From contig NZ_JACIDW010000004.1 of assembly GCF_014196505.1 (NCBI RefSeq), positions 1-64,000 of the forward strand: a DNA stretch of 64,000 nt, written 5' to 3'. The notes under the pieces were generated by a model. It was not told where the DNA came from, did no database searches, and saw nothing but the letters and a program-made list of their open reading frames with translations. A program made the translations under genes and the position numbers. Source of the DNA: Rhizobium metallidurans. Lineage in GTDB: Bacteria; Pseudomonadota; Alphaproteobacteria; Rhizobiales; Rhizobiaceae. Shown piece after piece: positions 54,596 through 63,196 of this stretch (position 1 is the first letter of the stretch; each line of letters starts with the position of its first letter).

Positions 54596-54746
54596 CGAAT
54601 GCTGTCCTGACCGGATCAACCAACGCAAGGGCTGGCTATTTGCCGGATTTTAGGTTAGTTGCGCCCCCAAAGAACACCTGATTGCGTCTTCGGGGCCATT
54701 TCGACAGTCCTCTACGACGCCAAAAGCCGAGTTACAAGGAACTCTT

Positions 54747-55316
54747 ATGGTCAAGGTCATCGCCTCTTCCGTCCGCAAGGGCAACGTCCTCGATGTGGAC
54801 GGCAAGCTCTACGTCGTTCTGACGGCCAACAACTTCCACCCGGGCAAGGGCACGCCGGTCACCCAGGTTGACATGCGTCGCATCGTCGACGGCGTGAAGG
54901 TGTCCGAGCGCTGGCGCACGACCGAGCAGGTCGAGCGCGCCTTCGTGGAAGACGTCAACCACCAGTTCCTCTACGAGGACGGCGAAGGCTTCCACTTCAT
55001 GAACCCGGAATCCTATGACCAGGTCGTCGTCGACAATGAGACCATGGGCGACCAGAAGGCCTACCTGCAGGAAGGCATGGTCTGCATCCTGTCGATGCAC
55101 GAAGGTGTGGCGCTTGCCCTGCAGCTGCCGCGCCACGTGACGCTCGAAATCACCGAGACCGAGCCGGTCGTCAAGGGCCAGACGGCATCGTCCTCCTACA
55201 AGCCGGCCATGCTCTCCAACGGCGTCCGCACCTCGGTTCCCCCGCACATCGACGCCGGCACCCGCGTCGTCATCGCGACCGAAGACAACTCCTACGTCGA
55301 GCGCGCCAAGAACTGA
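54747..55316 (+). CDS. efp: Translation elongation factor P
   Basis: Relieves ribosome stalling at polyproline stretches. The 189-residue three-domain protein has Lys34 at the tip of domain I in FHPGKGTP, the residue beta-lysylated by EpmA. This fits the adjacent epmA-epmB genes. AAGGA precedes the ATG. A strong terminator follows. Confidence 0.97.
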   Translation: MVKVIASSVRKGNVLDVDGKLYVVLTANNFHPGKGTPVTQVDMRRIVDGVKVSERWRTTEQVERAFVEDVNHQFLYEDGEGFHFMNPESYDQVVVDNETMGDQKAYLQEGMVCILSMHEGVALALQLPRHVTLEITETEPVVKGQTASSSYKPAMLSNGVRTSVPPHIDAGTRVVIATEDNSYVERAKN

Positions 55317-55337
55317 TCCGGCGCCGACCCAAGCTTC

Positions 55338-55375
55338 AAAGGCCGTATCGCTCCGCGATGCGGCCTTTTTCTTTG
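55338..55375 (+). terminator. Rho-independent terminator of efp
   Basis: AAAGGCCGTATCG and CGATGCGGCC form the stem with a short CTCCG loop, followed by TTTTTCTTT. Confidence 0.9.
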
Positions 55376-55426
55376 GCGTGGGGCGTCGAGCCGTGTAGGC
55401 TTCCGCCACGTCGAAAGGAGATCTGT

Positions 55427-55630
55427 ATGTTCGCCTCGGATACTTCTCAAGAACTTCAAAACGAAAATGAATACAGGGCCGCATTGGCCGAGATCAGGCC
55501 GTACTTCGAAGGCGAACCTGACGAAGGGTCCGACGAAGCAGCGCGTTTTCGCATGCTATTCATACTGATCGAAAATTACGAAGCAGAGCACTATCCCGCC
55601 GTGCCAGCAAAGGCGACTAAGACCAGATAG
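55427..55630 (+). CDS. Orphan HigA-type antitoxin N-terminal domain
   Basis: A 67-residue protein. The segment NENEYRAALAEIRPYFEGEP...MLFILIENYEAEHYP matches the N-terminal region of HigA-family antitoxins, which normally continue into an XRE helix-turn-helix. Here translation stops right after the HYP motif, so no DNA-binding domain and no HigB toxin are present. AAAGGAG seven bases upstream is a strong ribosome-binding site, so the gene may still be expressed. It is either a decayed locus or a free-standing domain. Confidence 0.65.
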   Translation: MFASDTSQELQNENEYRAALAEIRPYFEGEPDEGSDEAARFRMLFILIENYEAEHYPAVPAKATKTR

Positions 55631-55660
55631 GTCGCCCCCGGTGGGCTTCATAGTGACAAC

Positions 55661-55689
55661 AAAAAAGGCGCCGGAAACCCGACGCCTTT
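55661..55689 (-). terminator. Rho-independent terminator of the glycine-zipper gene
   Basis: On the minus strand AAAGGCGTCGG and CCGGCGCC pair around GTTT and are followed by TTTTTTG. Confidence 0.85.
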
Positions 55690-55725
55690 CTCGATCCGTG
55701 GACCTGATCGCTCAGGCCGAAGCCG

Positions 55726-55986
55726 TTAGCGCGGGCAACGCGCTTCGTAGCGGCGGCCGTAGCGGTCGCGGTAGACGCAGTAGCCGCGGCGTTCGACCGA
55801 CTGGCCGATGAGCGCGCCGGCAAGGCCACCGGCAACAGCGCCGACGGCCGCGCCGCCCCAGCTGTGGCTGACCGCGCCGCCGATGACCGCGCCGGTGCCG
55901 GCGCCGATTGCCGTGCCCTGTTCCGTGGCCGTGCAGGATGCCAGCGCGCCAACCATGGCAGCGATGAGTACAATCTTCTTCATCAT
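55726..55986 (-). CDS. Glycine-zipper outer-membrane lipoprotein
   Basis: An 86-residue protein with a lipoprotein signal (lipobox ALASC, cysteine about 18), then two Gly-rich helices (GAGTGAVIGGAVSH and VGAVAGGLAGALIG) typical of glycine-zipper domains that insert in membranes. The tail is basic and Tyr/Arg/Cys-rich (GYCVYRDRYGRRYEARCPR). Small proteins of this kind are common envelope components in rhizobia. GGGAG precedes the start, with its own terminator downstream. Confidence 0.82.
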   Translation of the reverse strand: MMKKIVLIAAMVGALASCTATEQGTAIGAGTGAVIGGAVSHSWGGAAVGAVAGGLAGALIGQSVERRGYCVYRDRYGRRYEARCPR

Positions 55987-56013
55987 GACATTTCTCCCAG
56001 GTTTTTCGGGCGC

Positions 56014-56169
56014 TTAGATACGGCCCATGAGTACAAGAATGATAATAATGACGAGAACTAGCCCCAATCCACCGGAAGGTCCATAGCCCCAGCTACGACT
56101 ATAACCCCAATTTGGTAGGGCTCCGAGCAAAAGCAGAATGAGGATAATGAGTAGTATTGTTCCAAGCAT
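56014..56169 (-). CDS. DUF3309 family small membrane protein
   Basis: A 51-residue protein translated by eye: it begins MLGTILLIILILLLLGALP, has a central Trp/Tyr/Gly segment (WGYSRSWGYGPSGGLG) and ends in a second hydrophobic run (LVLVIIIILVLMGRI). This matches DUF3309. GAGG lies 9 bases upstream. It ends 27 bases before the glycine-zipper gene, in the same direction, so both may be co-transcribed. Confidence 0.8.
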   Translation of the reverse strand: MLGTILLIILILLLLGALPNWGYSRSWGYGPSGGLGLVLVIIIILVLMGRI

Positions 56170-56398
56170 GTCCCGTGACCTCAACGCACTTTAGGTTTGA
56201 ATGAGCCAGAAACACCTAAGCCGGCTTTTGGTTCCGCCCATATGGTCCGGCAGGACAATATTTTTTTCGTCGGCAACCCGAAGCCGCCTGGCATCCCGGC
56301 CCGGACGCCGGGCCGGCGGCACATTTTCGCCTATGGTTAACATTTCCATAAAATACAACAGGTTGTCGTGAACAAACCGGGAAGTCAATGACGTCGCT

Positions 56399-56669
56399 GA
56401 TTCGTCTGCCGTTTGTTCCGGATTTGGTCGAGCCGGCTTCGAAACGGATTTTTTACGTTTCGGACGGAACCGATGTCGCACGACGAGCCCGCGAGTGTCA
56501 TCGCTCTCATCCAACCGGACCAAAACGTGGACACACGCCATGCGGGAATCATGAGATTCAGCATCTGGTGGGAAAAAGTGATTCAAAATCAATACTTAGC
56601 CGTGAACAAACACTGAATCATCGGGAGTCAGCGATTCGTCTCCGATTCGTTCTACTGCTGTTCCGAATC
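56399..56669. promoter_or_regulatory. GANTC (CcrM) site cluster upstream of the helicase gene
   Basis: Nine GANTC sites occur at 56399, 56546, 56555, 56580, 56615, 56625, 56633, 56644 and 56665; eight lie within 124 bp. The last two belong to an inverted repeat CGATTCG-N14-CGAATCG. The 680-bp gap (56170-56850) has no supported gene. A cell-cycle methylation-dependent control region is one reading; a degenerate local repeat is another. Confidence 0.6.
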
Positions 56670-56850
56670 GCTATGCGAGCATTCCACAAGCTATTCGCGA
56701 AGCCTAAAATCCGCCGGTGAAATTCAAATCAGCCCTTGCGTTTGCACGATCGGCTGTCCATTTGTTTGTCTGCTTCGGATCAGGAGCTTGGTTTTACCCC
56801 CGGGGCACCCCCGCCCCGTCTGCAGGACAAAGACACTGACATCGCAGCCG

Positions 56851-59800
56851 ATGATACTGAGCGGGCGCGGCGTGACCGCGGTGCTCGGTCCGACCAATAC
56901 AGGCAAGACCCATTATGCCATCGAGCGGATGGTCGCCCACGGCGCCGGCATTATCGGCCTGCCGCTGCGCCTGCTCGCGCGCGAGGTCTATACGCGTGTC
57001 GTCGAGAAGGTCGGCGTCCACAACGTGGCGCTGGTGACCGGCGAGGAGAAGATTTCTCCGCCGAATGCGCGCTACTCCGTCTGCACCGTCGAAGCCATGC
57101 CGCGCGAGACCAAGGCCGCCTTCGTTGCCATCGACGAAGTGCAGCTGGCCGGCGATCTCGAACGCGGGCACATCTTCACCGACCGTATCCTGCATCTGCG
57201 CGGCCGCGACGAGACGCTGCTGCTCGGCGCAGGCACCATGCGGCCGATCCTCCAGCATCTGCTTCCCGGTATTACCGTCGTCGAGCGCCCGCGCCTGTCG
57301 CACCTGCTCTATGCCGGCCAGAAGAAGATCACCCGCCTGCCGCAGCGCTCCGCCATCGTCGCCTTCTCGGCCGACGAGGTCTATGCGATCGCCGAGCTTA
57401 TCCGCCGCCAGCGCGGCGGCGCCGCCGTCGTTCTCGGCGCGCTGAGCCCGCGTACTCGCAATGCCCAGGTGGCGCTCTACCAAGCCGGCGACGTCGAATA
57501 TCTGGTGGCGACGGACGCGATCGGCATGGGGCTCAATCTCGATGTCGACCATGTCGCCTTCGCCCAGGACCGCAAGTTCGACGGCTACCAGTTCCGCAAC
57601 CTCAATCCCGCCGAGCTCGCCCAGATCGCCGGACGCGCCGGACGCCATCTGCGCGACGGCACCTTTGGCGTGACGGGCCATGTCGATCCGTTCGACGAGG
57701 AGCTGGTCGGCCGCATCGAGGGCCACCACTTCGACAACGTCAAGGTGCTGCAGTGGCGCACCACCGACCTCGATTTCAAGTCGATCCAGACGCTGCGCGC
57801 CAGCCTTGAAACCGGGCCGCGCGTGCCCGGCCTGACGCGCGCGCTGCCGGCGGTGGACCAGCAGGCGCTCGAGCAGCTGTCGCGCTATCCCGAGATCCGC
57901 GATCTGGCCGATACCCCGGCAAGGGTCGAAAAGCTGTGGGAGGCCTGCGCGCTGCCGGACTATCGGCGCATTACGCCGGCCCAGCACGCCGATCTGATCG
58001 CCACCCTCTTTTCCGATCTCGTGCGCTATGGCACGGTAAATGAGAATTTCCTTGCCGAGCAAGTGCACCGCGCGGATCGAACTGACGGTGAAATTGACAC
58101 GCTTTCGGCGCGAATCGCGCAGATAAGGACGTGGACCTATGTATCGAATCGGCCCAGCTGGCTTGCCGATCCGACACACTGGCAGGAAAAGACGCGGGAA
58201 ATCGAAGATCGATTGTCCGATGCGTTACATGAAAGGTTGACGAAACGCTTTGTTGATCGCAGGACATCTGTGCTCATGAAGCGCCTGAGAGAGAATGCGA
58301 TGCTGGAAGCTGAAATCAGTGTAAATGGCGATGTCTTCGTAGAAGGACATCATGTGGGGCAGTTGTCCGGTTTCCGGTTCACGCCTGTATCGGGAGCGGA
58401 TGGTCCGGACGCGAAGGCTGTCCAGGCTGCTTCGCAAAAGGCGCTTGCTTTGGAATTCGAAGCCCGCGCGGCGCGTATTCACGCGTCCGGCAACGGCGAT
58501 CTGGCGATCGGCTCCGACGGTTCGATCCGTTGGCTCGGCGATCCCGTGGCGCGCCTGTCTGGCACCGAGCATATCATGCGTCCGCGCGTGATCCTGCTTG
58601 CCGACGAGCAGCTGACCGGCAATGCGCGCGACCACGTCGCCGCCCGCCTGGAGCGCTTCGTCAATCACCACATCTCGACCGTGCTGAAGCCGCTCGACGA
58701 TCTGTCGCGCGCCGAAGATCTGCAGGGCCTCGCCAAGGGCCTCGCCTTCCAGCTGGTGGAAAATCTCGGCGTGCTTTTCCGTCGCGACGTGACCGAAGAG
58801 GTCAAGTCGCTCGATCAGGACGCCCGCGCCTCGATGCGCCGCTACGGCGTTCGCTTCGGCGCCTATCATATCTTCGTTCCGGCACTGCTGAAGCCGGCTC
58901 CGGCCGAGCTCATCACGCTGCTCTGGGGGTTGAAGAACGACGGTCTCGACAAGCCGGGCTACGGCGACCTCATTCCGGTTCTGGCCGCCGGCCGTACCTC
59001 CGTCGTCACCGATCCGAGCTACGAGCGCAATTTCTACAAGCTGGCGGGCTTCCGCTTCCTTGGAAAGCGCGCCGTTCGCGTCGATATCCTCGAGCGCCTG
59101 GCCGACATCATCCGTCCGCTGCTGCAGTGGAAGCCGGGTCAGCCGAACCGTCCCGAGGGCGCCTATGACGGCCGCCGCTTCACCACGACGACCGCGATGC
59201 TCTCCATTCTCGGCGCCACGCTGGAGGACATGGAAGAGATCCTGAAGGGCCTCGGCTACCGCGCCGACGCCGTGAAGGCCGAGGAAGCCGCGACCTATCT
59301 GGCGACGCAGGACGCCGCCGCGACGCCTGCCGCGGCAGCTACGCCGGAAGCAACCGCTGACGCCTCCGCTGAAACGGCCGAGCACGACGACGCCGACAGC
59401 GCCTCCGCTGACGAGACGGCTGCCGAAGCACCTGCTGCTGAAGCCGCCGAAGCGCCAGCCGCTGAAGCACCAGTTGCTGAAGCGACCGCGACGGAAGCCT
59501 CCGCCGAGGCTGCGCCTGCAGCTGAAGCACCGGCCGCAGAAGCCGAAGAGCCGAAGCCGGTCCTGCTGTGGCGCCTTGGCGGCCGCACCGACAACAACCA
59601 GCGCCAGGCACGCGGCCATGGCGAGCGCCGTGGCGGCGAACGCCAGGGTGACCGTCAGGAGCGCGGCGAACGCCAGGGCGACCGTCAGGATCGCGGCCAC
59701 GGCAATCGTCGCCAGGGCGGCGAAGGCGAGAACCGCGACGGCAACCGCCAGAACCGTGGCAAGGACGGCGGCAAGCCGCACCAGGGCCGCAACGACCAGC

Positions 59801-59976
59801 GTGGCGACCGTCAGGACCGTGGCGGAGATCGCAAGGGTCGTGACGACCGCAACAACAACCGTGGCGGCTCCCAGCCGCTGCGCTTCGAGGCGAAGCCCCC
59901 GCGCAAGGAAAAGCCGGTCGATCCGGATTCGCCCTTCGCCAAGCTCGCTGCCTTGAAGGAGCAGATGAAGAAGTAA
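56851..59976 (+). CDS. SUV3-like DEAD/DEAH RNA helicase with RG-rich tail
   Basis: A 1041-residue protein. It starts almost at the P-loop (GPTNTGKT, residues 12-19), then AIDEVQLAGD as the DE-box equivalent, and QIAGRAGRH as motif VI; this is the mitochondrial SUV3-type helicase family. The middle (about 330-830) is the SUV3/alphaproteobacterial extension. From about 835 it becomes low-complexity: Ala/Glu repeats such as AEAPAAEA, then a tail of RGG, GDRQ and NRG units. The tail suggests RNA binding or degradosome association. The start is uncertain; TTG 56788 would add 21 residues. The S4 gene follows after three bases. Confidence 0.85.
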   Translation: MILSGRGVTAVLGPTNTGKTHYAIERMVAHGAGIIGLPLRLLAREVYTRVVEKVGVHNVALVTGEEKISPPNARYSVCTVEAMPRETKAAFVAIDEVQLAGDLERGHIFTDRILHLRGRDETLLLGAGTMRPILQHLLPGITVVERPRLSHLLYAGQKKITRLPQRSAIVAFSADEVYAIAELIRRQRGGAAVVLGALSPRTRNAQVALYQAGDVEYLVATDAIGMGLNLDVDHVAFAQDRKFDGYQFRNLNPAELAQIAGRAGRHLRDGTFGVTGHVDPFDEELVGRIEGHHFDNVKVLQWRTTDLDFKSIQTLRASLETGPRVPGLTRALPAVDQQALEQLSRYPEIRDLADTPARVEKLWEACALPDYRRITPAQHADLIATLFSDLVRYGTVNENFLAEQVHRADRTDGEIDTLSARIAQIRTWTYVSNRPSWLADPTHWQEKTREIEDRLSDALHERLTKRFVDRRTSVLMKRLRENAMLEAEISVNGDVFVEGHHVGQLSGFRFTPVSGADGPDAKAVQAASQKALALEFEARAARIHASGNGDLAIGSDGSIRWLGDPVARLSGTEHIMRPRVILLADEQLTGNARDHVAARLERFVNHHISTVLKPLDDLSRAEDLQGLAKGLAFQLVENLGVLFRRDVTEEVKSLDQDARASMRRYGVRFGAYHIFVPALLKPAPAELITLLWGLKNDGLDKPGYGDLIPVLAAGRTSVVTDPSYERNFYKLAGFRFLGKRAVRVDILERLADIIRPLLQWKPGQPNRPEGAYDGRRFTTTTAMLSILGATLEDMEEILKGLGYRADAVKAEEAATYLATQDAAATPAAAATPEATADASAETAEHDDADSASADETAAEAPAAEAAEAPAAEAPVAEATATEASAEAAPAAEAPAAEAEEPKPVLLWRLGGRTDNNQRQARGHGERRGGERQGDRQERGERQGDRQDRGHGNRRQGGEGENRDGNRQNRGKDGGKPHQGRNDQRGDRQDRGGDRKGRDDRNNNRGGSQPLRFEAKPPRKEKPVDPDSPFAKLAALKEQMKK

Positions 59977-59979
59977 TCC

Positions 59980-60384
59980 ATGAGCGAGAAGACACAGCCA
60001 TCGAGCGGTTCGCGCCAGCGCATCGACAAGTGGCTGTTCTTCGCGCGCATGATCAAGTCGCGCTCGCTGGCGCAGGCCCATGTCCAATCAGGGCATGTGC
60101 GCATCAACGGCGAGCGCGTTTCCCAGCCAAGCCACCAGATCAAGATCGGCGACAGGATCGAGCTCTCGCTCGACCGACGCGAGCTCGTTCTCATCGTCAA
60201 ATCGGGTGGCGCGCGGCGCGGCCCTTTCGAGGAGGCGCGCCTCCTCTACGACGACATCTCACCCTCGCCGGAAGACCGCAAGCGTCTGACGCCCTACGAG
60301 CAGGCGACCCGCGACACCGGCTCGGGACGACCGACCAAGAAAGAGCGCCGCGCAATCGACCGCCTGATGTCCGACGACGATTAG
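59980..60384 (+). CDS. S4-domain RNA-binding protein, Hsp15-like
   Basis: A 134-residue protein with an S4 domain at residues 10-70 (RIDKWLFFARMIKSRSLAQ...VRINGERV) like heat-shock protein Hsp15, which binds 50S subunits carrying stalled nascent chains. A basic C-terminal tail follows (GRPTKKERRAIDRL). The start is three bases after the helicase stop, so the two are surely one transcript, an RNA-handling pair. Confidence 0.88.
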   Translation: MSEKTQPSSGSRQRIDKWLFFARMIKSRSLAQAHVQSGHVRINGERVSQPSHQIKIGDRIELSLDRRELVLIVKSGGARRGPFEEARLLYDDISPSPEDRKRLTPYEQATRDTGSGRPTKKERRAIDRLMSDDD

Positions 60385-60578
60385 AAAATCCGTCTCCAAA
60401 CTCGGCGCTTTGGCGCTCTCTTTATCCTTGAAATCCGGTGGTAAAGCCGATACTTCACAAGCAACTTGCCGGATGGCATGGCGGTTCCCGAGACTGCTCA
60501 CGTCCTTCTCCGGCCAGGGGAAAGGCGCGACGTTCCAGGTTGCCCGGCCCCGTCTGCGTGAAAATCCTGGAGTTCCTC

Positions 60579-60917
60579 ATGACCTATGTCGTGACCGACA
60601 ACTGCATTCGCTGCAAATACACCGATTGCGTCGAAGTATGCCCTGTTGATTGCTTCTATGAAGGCGAGAATTTCCTCGCGATCAATCCCGACGAGTGCAT
60701 CGATTGCGGCGTCTGCGAGCCGGAATGTCCCGCCGAGGCGATCAAGCCGGACACCGAACCGGGCCTCGACAAGTGGCTGAAGATCAATGCCGAGTTCGCC
60801 AGCATCTGGCCCAACATCACCGTCAAGAAGGACGCGATGGAAGGTGCCAAGGAAGTGGACGGCGAGACCGGAAAGTTCGAGAAATACTTCTCCGAAAAGC
60901 CTGGCGCCGGCGACTGA
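60579..60917 (+). CDS. fdxA: Seven-iron ferredoxin FdxA
   Basis: A 112-residue ferredoxin holding one 3Fe-4S and one 4Fe-4S cluster. The cysteine patterns are [17 protein letters not shown] and [12 protein letters not shown], followed by the C-terminal extension typical of FdxA. The start MTYVVTDNC has GGAG seven bases upstream; the open frame before it is not coding. fdxA directly ahead of carD is a usual order in Rhizobiales. Confidence 0.93.
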   Translation: MTYVVTDNCIRCKYTDCVEVCPVDCFYEGENFLAINPDECIDCGVCEPECPAEAIKPDTEPGLDKWLKINAEFASIWPNITVKKDAMEGAKEVDGETGKFEKYFSEKPGAGD

Positions 60918-61312
60918 TCGACCGATGATACTATAGTCTGAGACGACGCCGGAATTTGGCCGATCTCATGGCGGATATGCATGACTTATGGGGGCGACAT
61001 GTGTTGCCCGCATGACTCACGCGCAGTAAATTATTGATTTCCTCATATTTTTGTGGTAACTTTCACACACTGTTCCTTTTGCGGCATCAAGGATGCCCCA
61101 AACCACCACGAAAGCAAACAAATCCAAGCGCGATTTCCGTGACATATCATGATCTTGAGCTGTCACGCCCCAAGATTGCGTGTCTGAATATGCTTGCTTC
61201 TCCCCGGTGGGACCAGAAGTAAAGTCACCCGACGGATCCGACCGTCTCATCCGGGCCTGACTGACCCGGCTCCGGCCTTGGCCGGAAGCGTAACAGGGAG
61301 TTTTTGACAAGA
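60918..61312. other. Gap between fdxA and carD
   Basis: About 395 bases without a supported gene. It is AT-richer than its surroundings at 61020-61080 and contains a GCCGG-rich hairpin (CCGGCTCCGGCC/GGCCGG) at about 61267-61286 just before carD. It presumably contains the carD promoter and a leader. Confidence 0.5.
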
Positions 61313-61888
61313 ATGACGATCCAGCAGAAAAAGCCTTCAGCAGCCCGCCATGGTTTCAAGACCGGTGAATCGATCGTGTACCCCGCTCATGGCGTCGGTA
61401 CCATCAGCGCCATCGAAGAGCAAGAAGTTGCCGGGATGAAGCTCGAACTTTTCGTTATCGATTTCGAGAAGGACAAGATGCGCCTGAAAGTGCCGGTCGC
61501 GAAGGCCATGAGCATTGGCATGCGCAAGCTTTCCGAGACGGATTTCGTCGAGCGTGCTTTGAAGGTCGTGCAGGGCAAGGCGCGCGTCAAGCGCACCATG
61601 TGGTCCCGTCGCGCGCAGGAATACGATGCCAAGATCAACTCCGGCGACCTGATCTCGATCGCTGAAGTCGTTCGCGATCTCTATCGTGCCGAAAACCAGC
61701 CGGAACAGTCCTATTCCGAACGCCAGCTTTACGAAGCGGCGCTTGACCGCATGGCGCGCGAAATCGCCGCCGTCAACAAGCTCTCGGAAACCGAAGCCGT
61801 CCGTCTCGTCGAAACGAACCTGAACAAGGGTCCGAAGCGCGGCAAGGCTGTCGAGGAAGATGAAGCAGAAGAGGAAGAAGCAGCCTGA
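61313..61888 (+). CDS. carD: CarD family transcriptional regulator
   Basis: RNA-polymerase-binding regulator of 191 residues that stabilises open promoter complexes. The N-terminal Tudor-like domain (GESIVYPAHGVGTI...IDFEKDKMRLKVPV) contacts the beta subunit and is followed by a helical DNA-binding domain. The C-terminus is acidic (EEDEAEEEEAA). ATG 61313 gives the family's usual MT.QQKKPS start; TTG 61304 is an alternative. A terminator follows. Confidence 0.92.
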   Translation: MTIQQKKPSAARHGFKTGESIVYPAHGVGTISAIEEQEVAGMKLELFVIDFEKDKMRLKVPVAKAMSIGMRKLSETDFVERALKVVQGKARVKRTMWSRRAQEYDAKINSGDLISIAEVVRDLYRAENQPEQSYSERQLYEAALDRMAREIAAVNKLSETEAVRLVETNLNKGPKRGKAVEEDEAEEEEAA

Positions 61889-61908
61889 TCTCGGGCTTTC
61901 TTCCCACC

Positions 61909-61940
61909 AAAAAACCCGGCCATCGTGCCGGGTTTTTTAT
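61909..61940 (+). terminator. Rho-independent terminator of carD
   Basis: AAAAAACCCGGC and GCCGGGTTTTTT pair around CATCGT; the T tract extends the stem. Confidence 0.92.
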
Positions 61941-61941
61941 T

Positions 61942-61966
61942 GGAACCTTTTCCAAGGTCGCGCGTT
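61942..61966 (+). promoter_or_regulatory. EcfG (RpoE2-type) general-stress promoter upstream of rpoH2
   Basis: GGAAC, exactly 16 bases, then CGTT, matching the consensus GGAAC-N16/17-CGTT of the alphaproteobacterial general stress sigma factor. It begins right after the carD terminator and points toward rpoH2. In Sinorhizobium, rpoH2 is reported to depend on RpoE2. Confidence 0.75.
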
Positions 61967-62267
61967 TACACACTGTCACCACGGACTTCCGGGAGAAAGC
62001 AATTTCGCTGGAGGTCCGGTTTTCATGTCAGGATGCGACGAGGAGCGGATCATGCCTTCCACAAATTGCCGATTTGGCAACGTGAAGAAAACGATCTGGC
62101 CCCGAGGCATAACCAGCACATAGCAGTAACTAGGGCCTCTCTCTGAGACGTCCAGAGTTCGAGGCTTTCATATCTTCAAGCCATGAATTTGATCCGGTCA
62201 GCAATGTCCGGAAGCAAGCCTTGTTTGCCCTTTTTCGGGGCTAAAAGCCTGAGCTCAGGAGACCGAT
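61967..62267 (+). other. Long leader region before rpoH2
   Basis: About 300 bases with no supported gene between the EcfG promoter and the rpoH2 start. It would form an unusually long 5' leader, or contain a second promoter closer to the gene. No riboswitch class is recognised. Confidence 0.5.
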
Positions 62268-63128
62268 ATGAAGAACATGTCTGCAGACCGGCGCATGATC
62301 AAGATCGCCATGGCGGCTCCCTATCTTGCCCGCGAGGAAGAACACGACCTCGCCGTGCGCTGGAAGCACAATGACGACCGCGGGGCGCGCAACCAGATCG
62401 CAATGGCCCATATGCGCCTCGTCATTTCGATGGCCGCGAAATTCCGCAACTTCGGACTTCCAATGAGCGACCTCGTCCAGGAAGGCTATGTCGGCCTCCT
62501 GGAGGCCGCCGCCCGTTTCGAGCCGGAGCGCGACGTGCGCTTCTCCACCTATGCAAGCTGGTGGATCCGCGCCTCCATCCAGGATTACATCCTGCGCAAC
62601 TGGTCGATCGTGCGTGGCGGCACCAGTTCTGCCCAGAAGGCGCTGTTCTTCAATCTGCGCCGCCTGCGCGCCAAGCTGGCCAAGGGCGATACGCAGCTGA
62701 CGCTGCAGTCCATCCACCAGGAGATCGCCGCCGCGCTCGGCGTCAGCCTCTCCGACGTGCAGACCATGGATGCCCGCCTTTCCGGCAACGACGCCTCGCT
62801 GCAGGCGCCGTCCGTTTCGGGTGATGCCGATAGCGCCGAGAAGATGGATTTCCTCGTCAGCAACGAGCCGTTGCCCGACGAACAGGTCACCAACATGATC
62901 GACGGTGAACGCCGCCGGGTGTGGCTTGCCTCCGCGCTTACCCATCTCAACGAACGCGAGATGAAGATCATCAGCGCCCGCCGGCTTGCCGAGGATGGCG
63001 CGACGCTGGAAGAACTCGGCGCCGACCTTGGCATCTCCAAGGAGCGCGTCCGCCAGATCGAAAGTCGCGCCATGGAAAAACTCAGGACGGCGCTCGTCAG
63101 CGCCGATCCGTACATGGCCGCGAACTAA
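62268..63128 (+). CDS. rpoH2: RNA polymerase sigma-32 factor, RpoH2 type
   Basis: Heat-shock/stress sigma factor of 286 residues. Region 2 reads MSDLVQEGYVGLLEAAARFEPERDVRFSTYASWWIRAS in part, the RpoH box is QKALFFNLRRLR, and region 4 has the helix-turn-helix LEELGADLGISKERVRQIE. The N-terminus MKNMSADRRMIKIAMAAPYL matches rhizobial RpoH2 rather than RpoH1. Rhizobia carry two or more rpoH genes with partly separate regulons. An EcfG promoter lies 300 bp upstream and a terminator follows. Confidence 0.9.
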   Translation: MKNMSADRRMIKIAMAAPYLAREEEHDLAVRWKHNDDRGARNQIAMAHMRLVISMAAKFRNFGLPMSDLVQEGYVGLLEAAARFEPERDVRFSTYASWWIRASIQDYILRNWSIVRGGTSSAQKALFFNLRRLRAKLAKGDTQLTLQSIHQEIAAALGVSLSDVQTMDARLSGNDASLQAPSVSGDADSAEKMDFLVSNEPLPDEQVTNMIDGERRRVWLASALTHLNEREMKIISARRLAEDGATLEELGADLGISKERVRQIESRAMEKLRTALVSADPYMAAN

Positions 63129-63167
63129 CCCCCGATTACTCCGAGATTACTCCCCCAGTGATGTAAC

Positions 63168-63196
63168 TAGCCCGGCGCAAGCCGGGCTCTTTTTAT
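63168..63196. terminator. Terminator between convergent rpoH2 and M48 gene
   Basis: AGCCCGGC and GCCGGGCT pair around GCAA, followed by CTTTTTATT on the plus strand. Confidence 0.88.

Noticed and set aside
56336..56350. Possible CtrA box near 56336
   Set aside because: The second half reads ATAA instead of TTAA, so it is not a full motif.
56413..56616. Small ORF of 67 codons in the GANTC-rich gap
   Set aside because: No ribosome-binding site or recognisable sequence; the open frame seems incidental.
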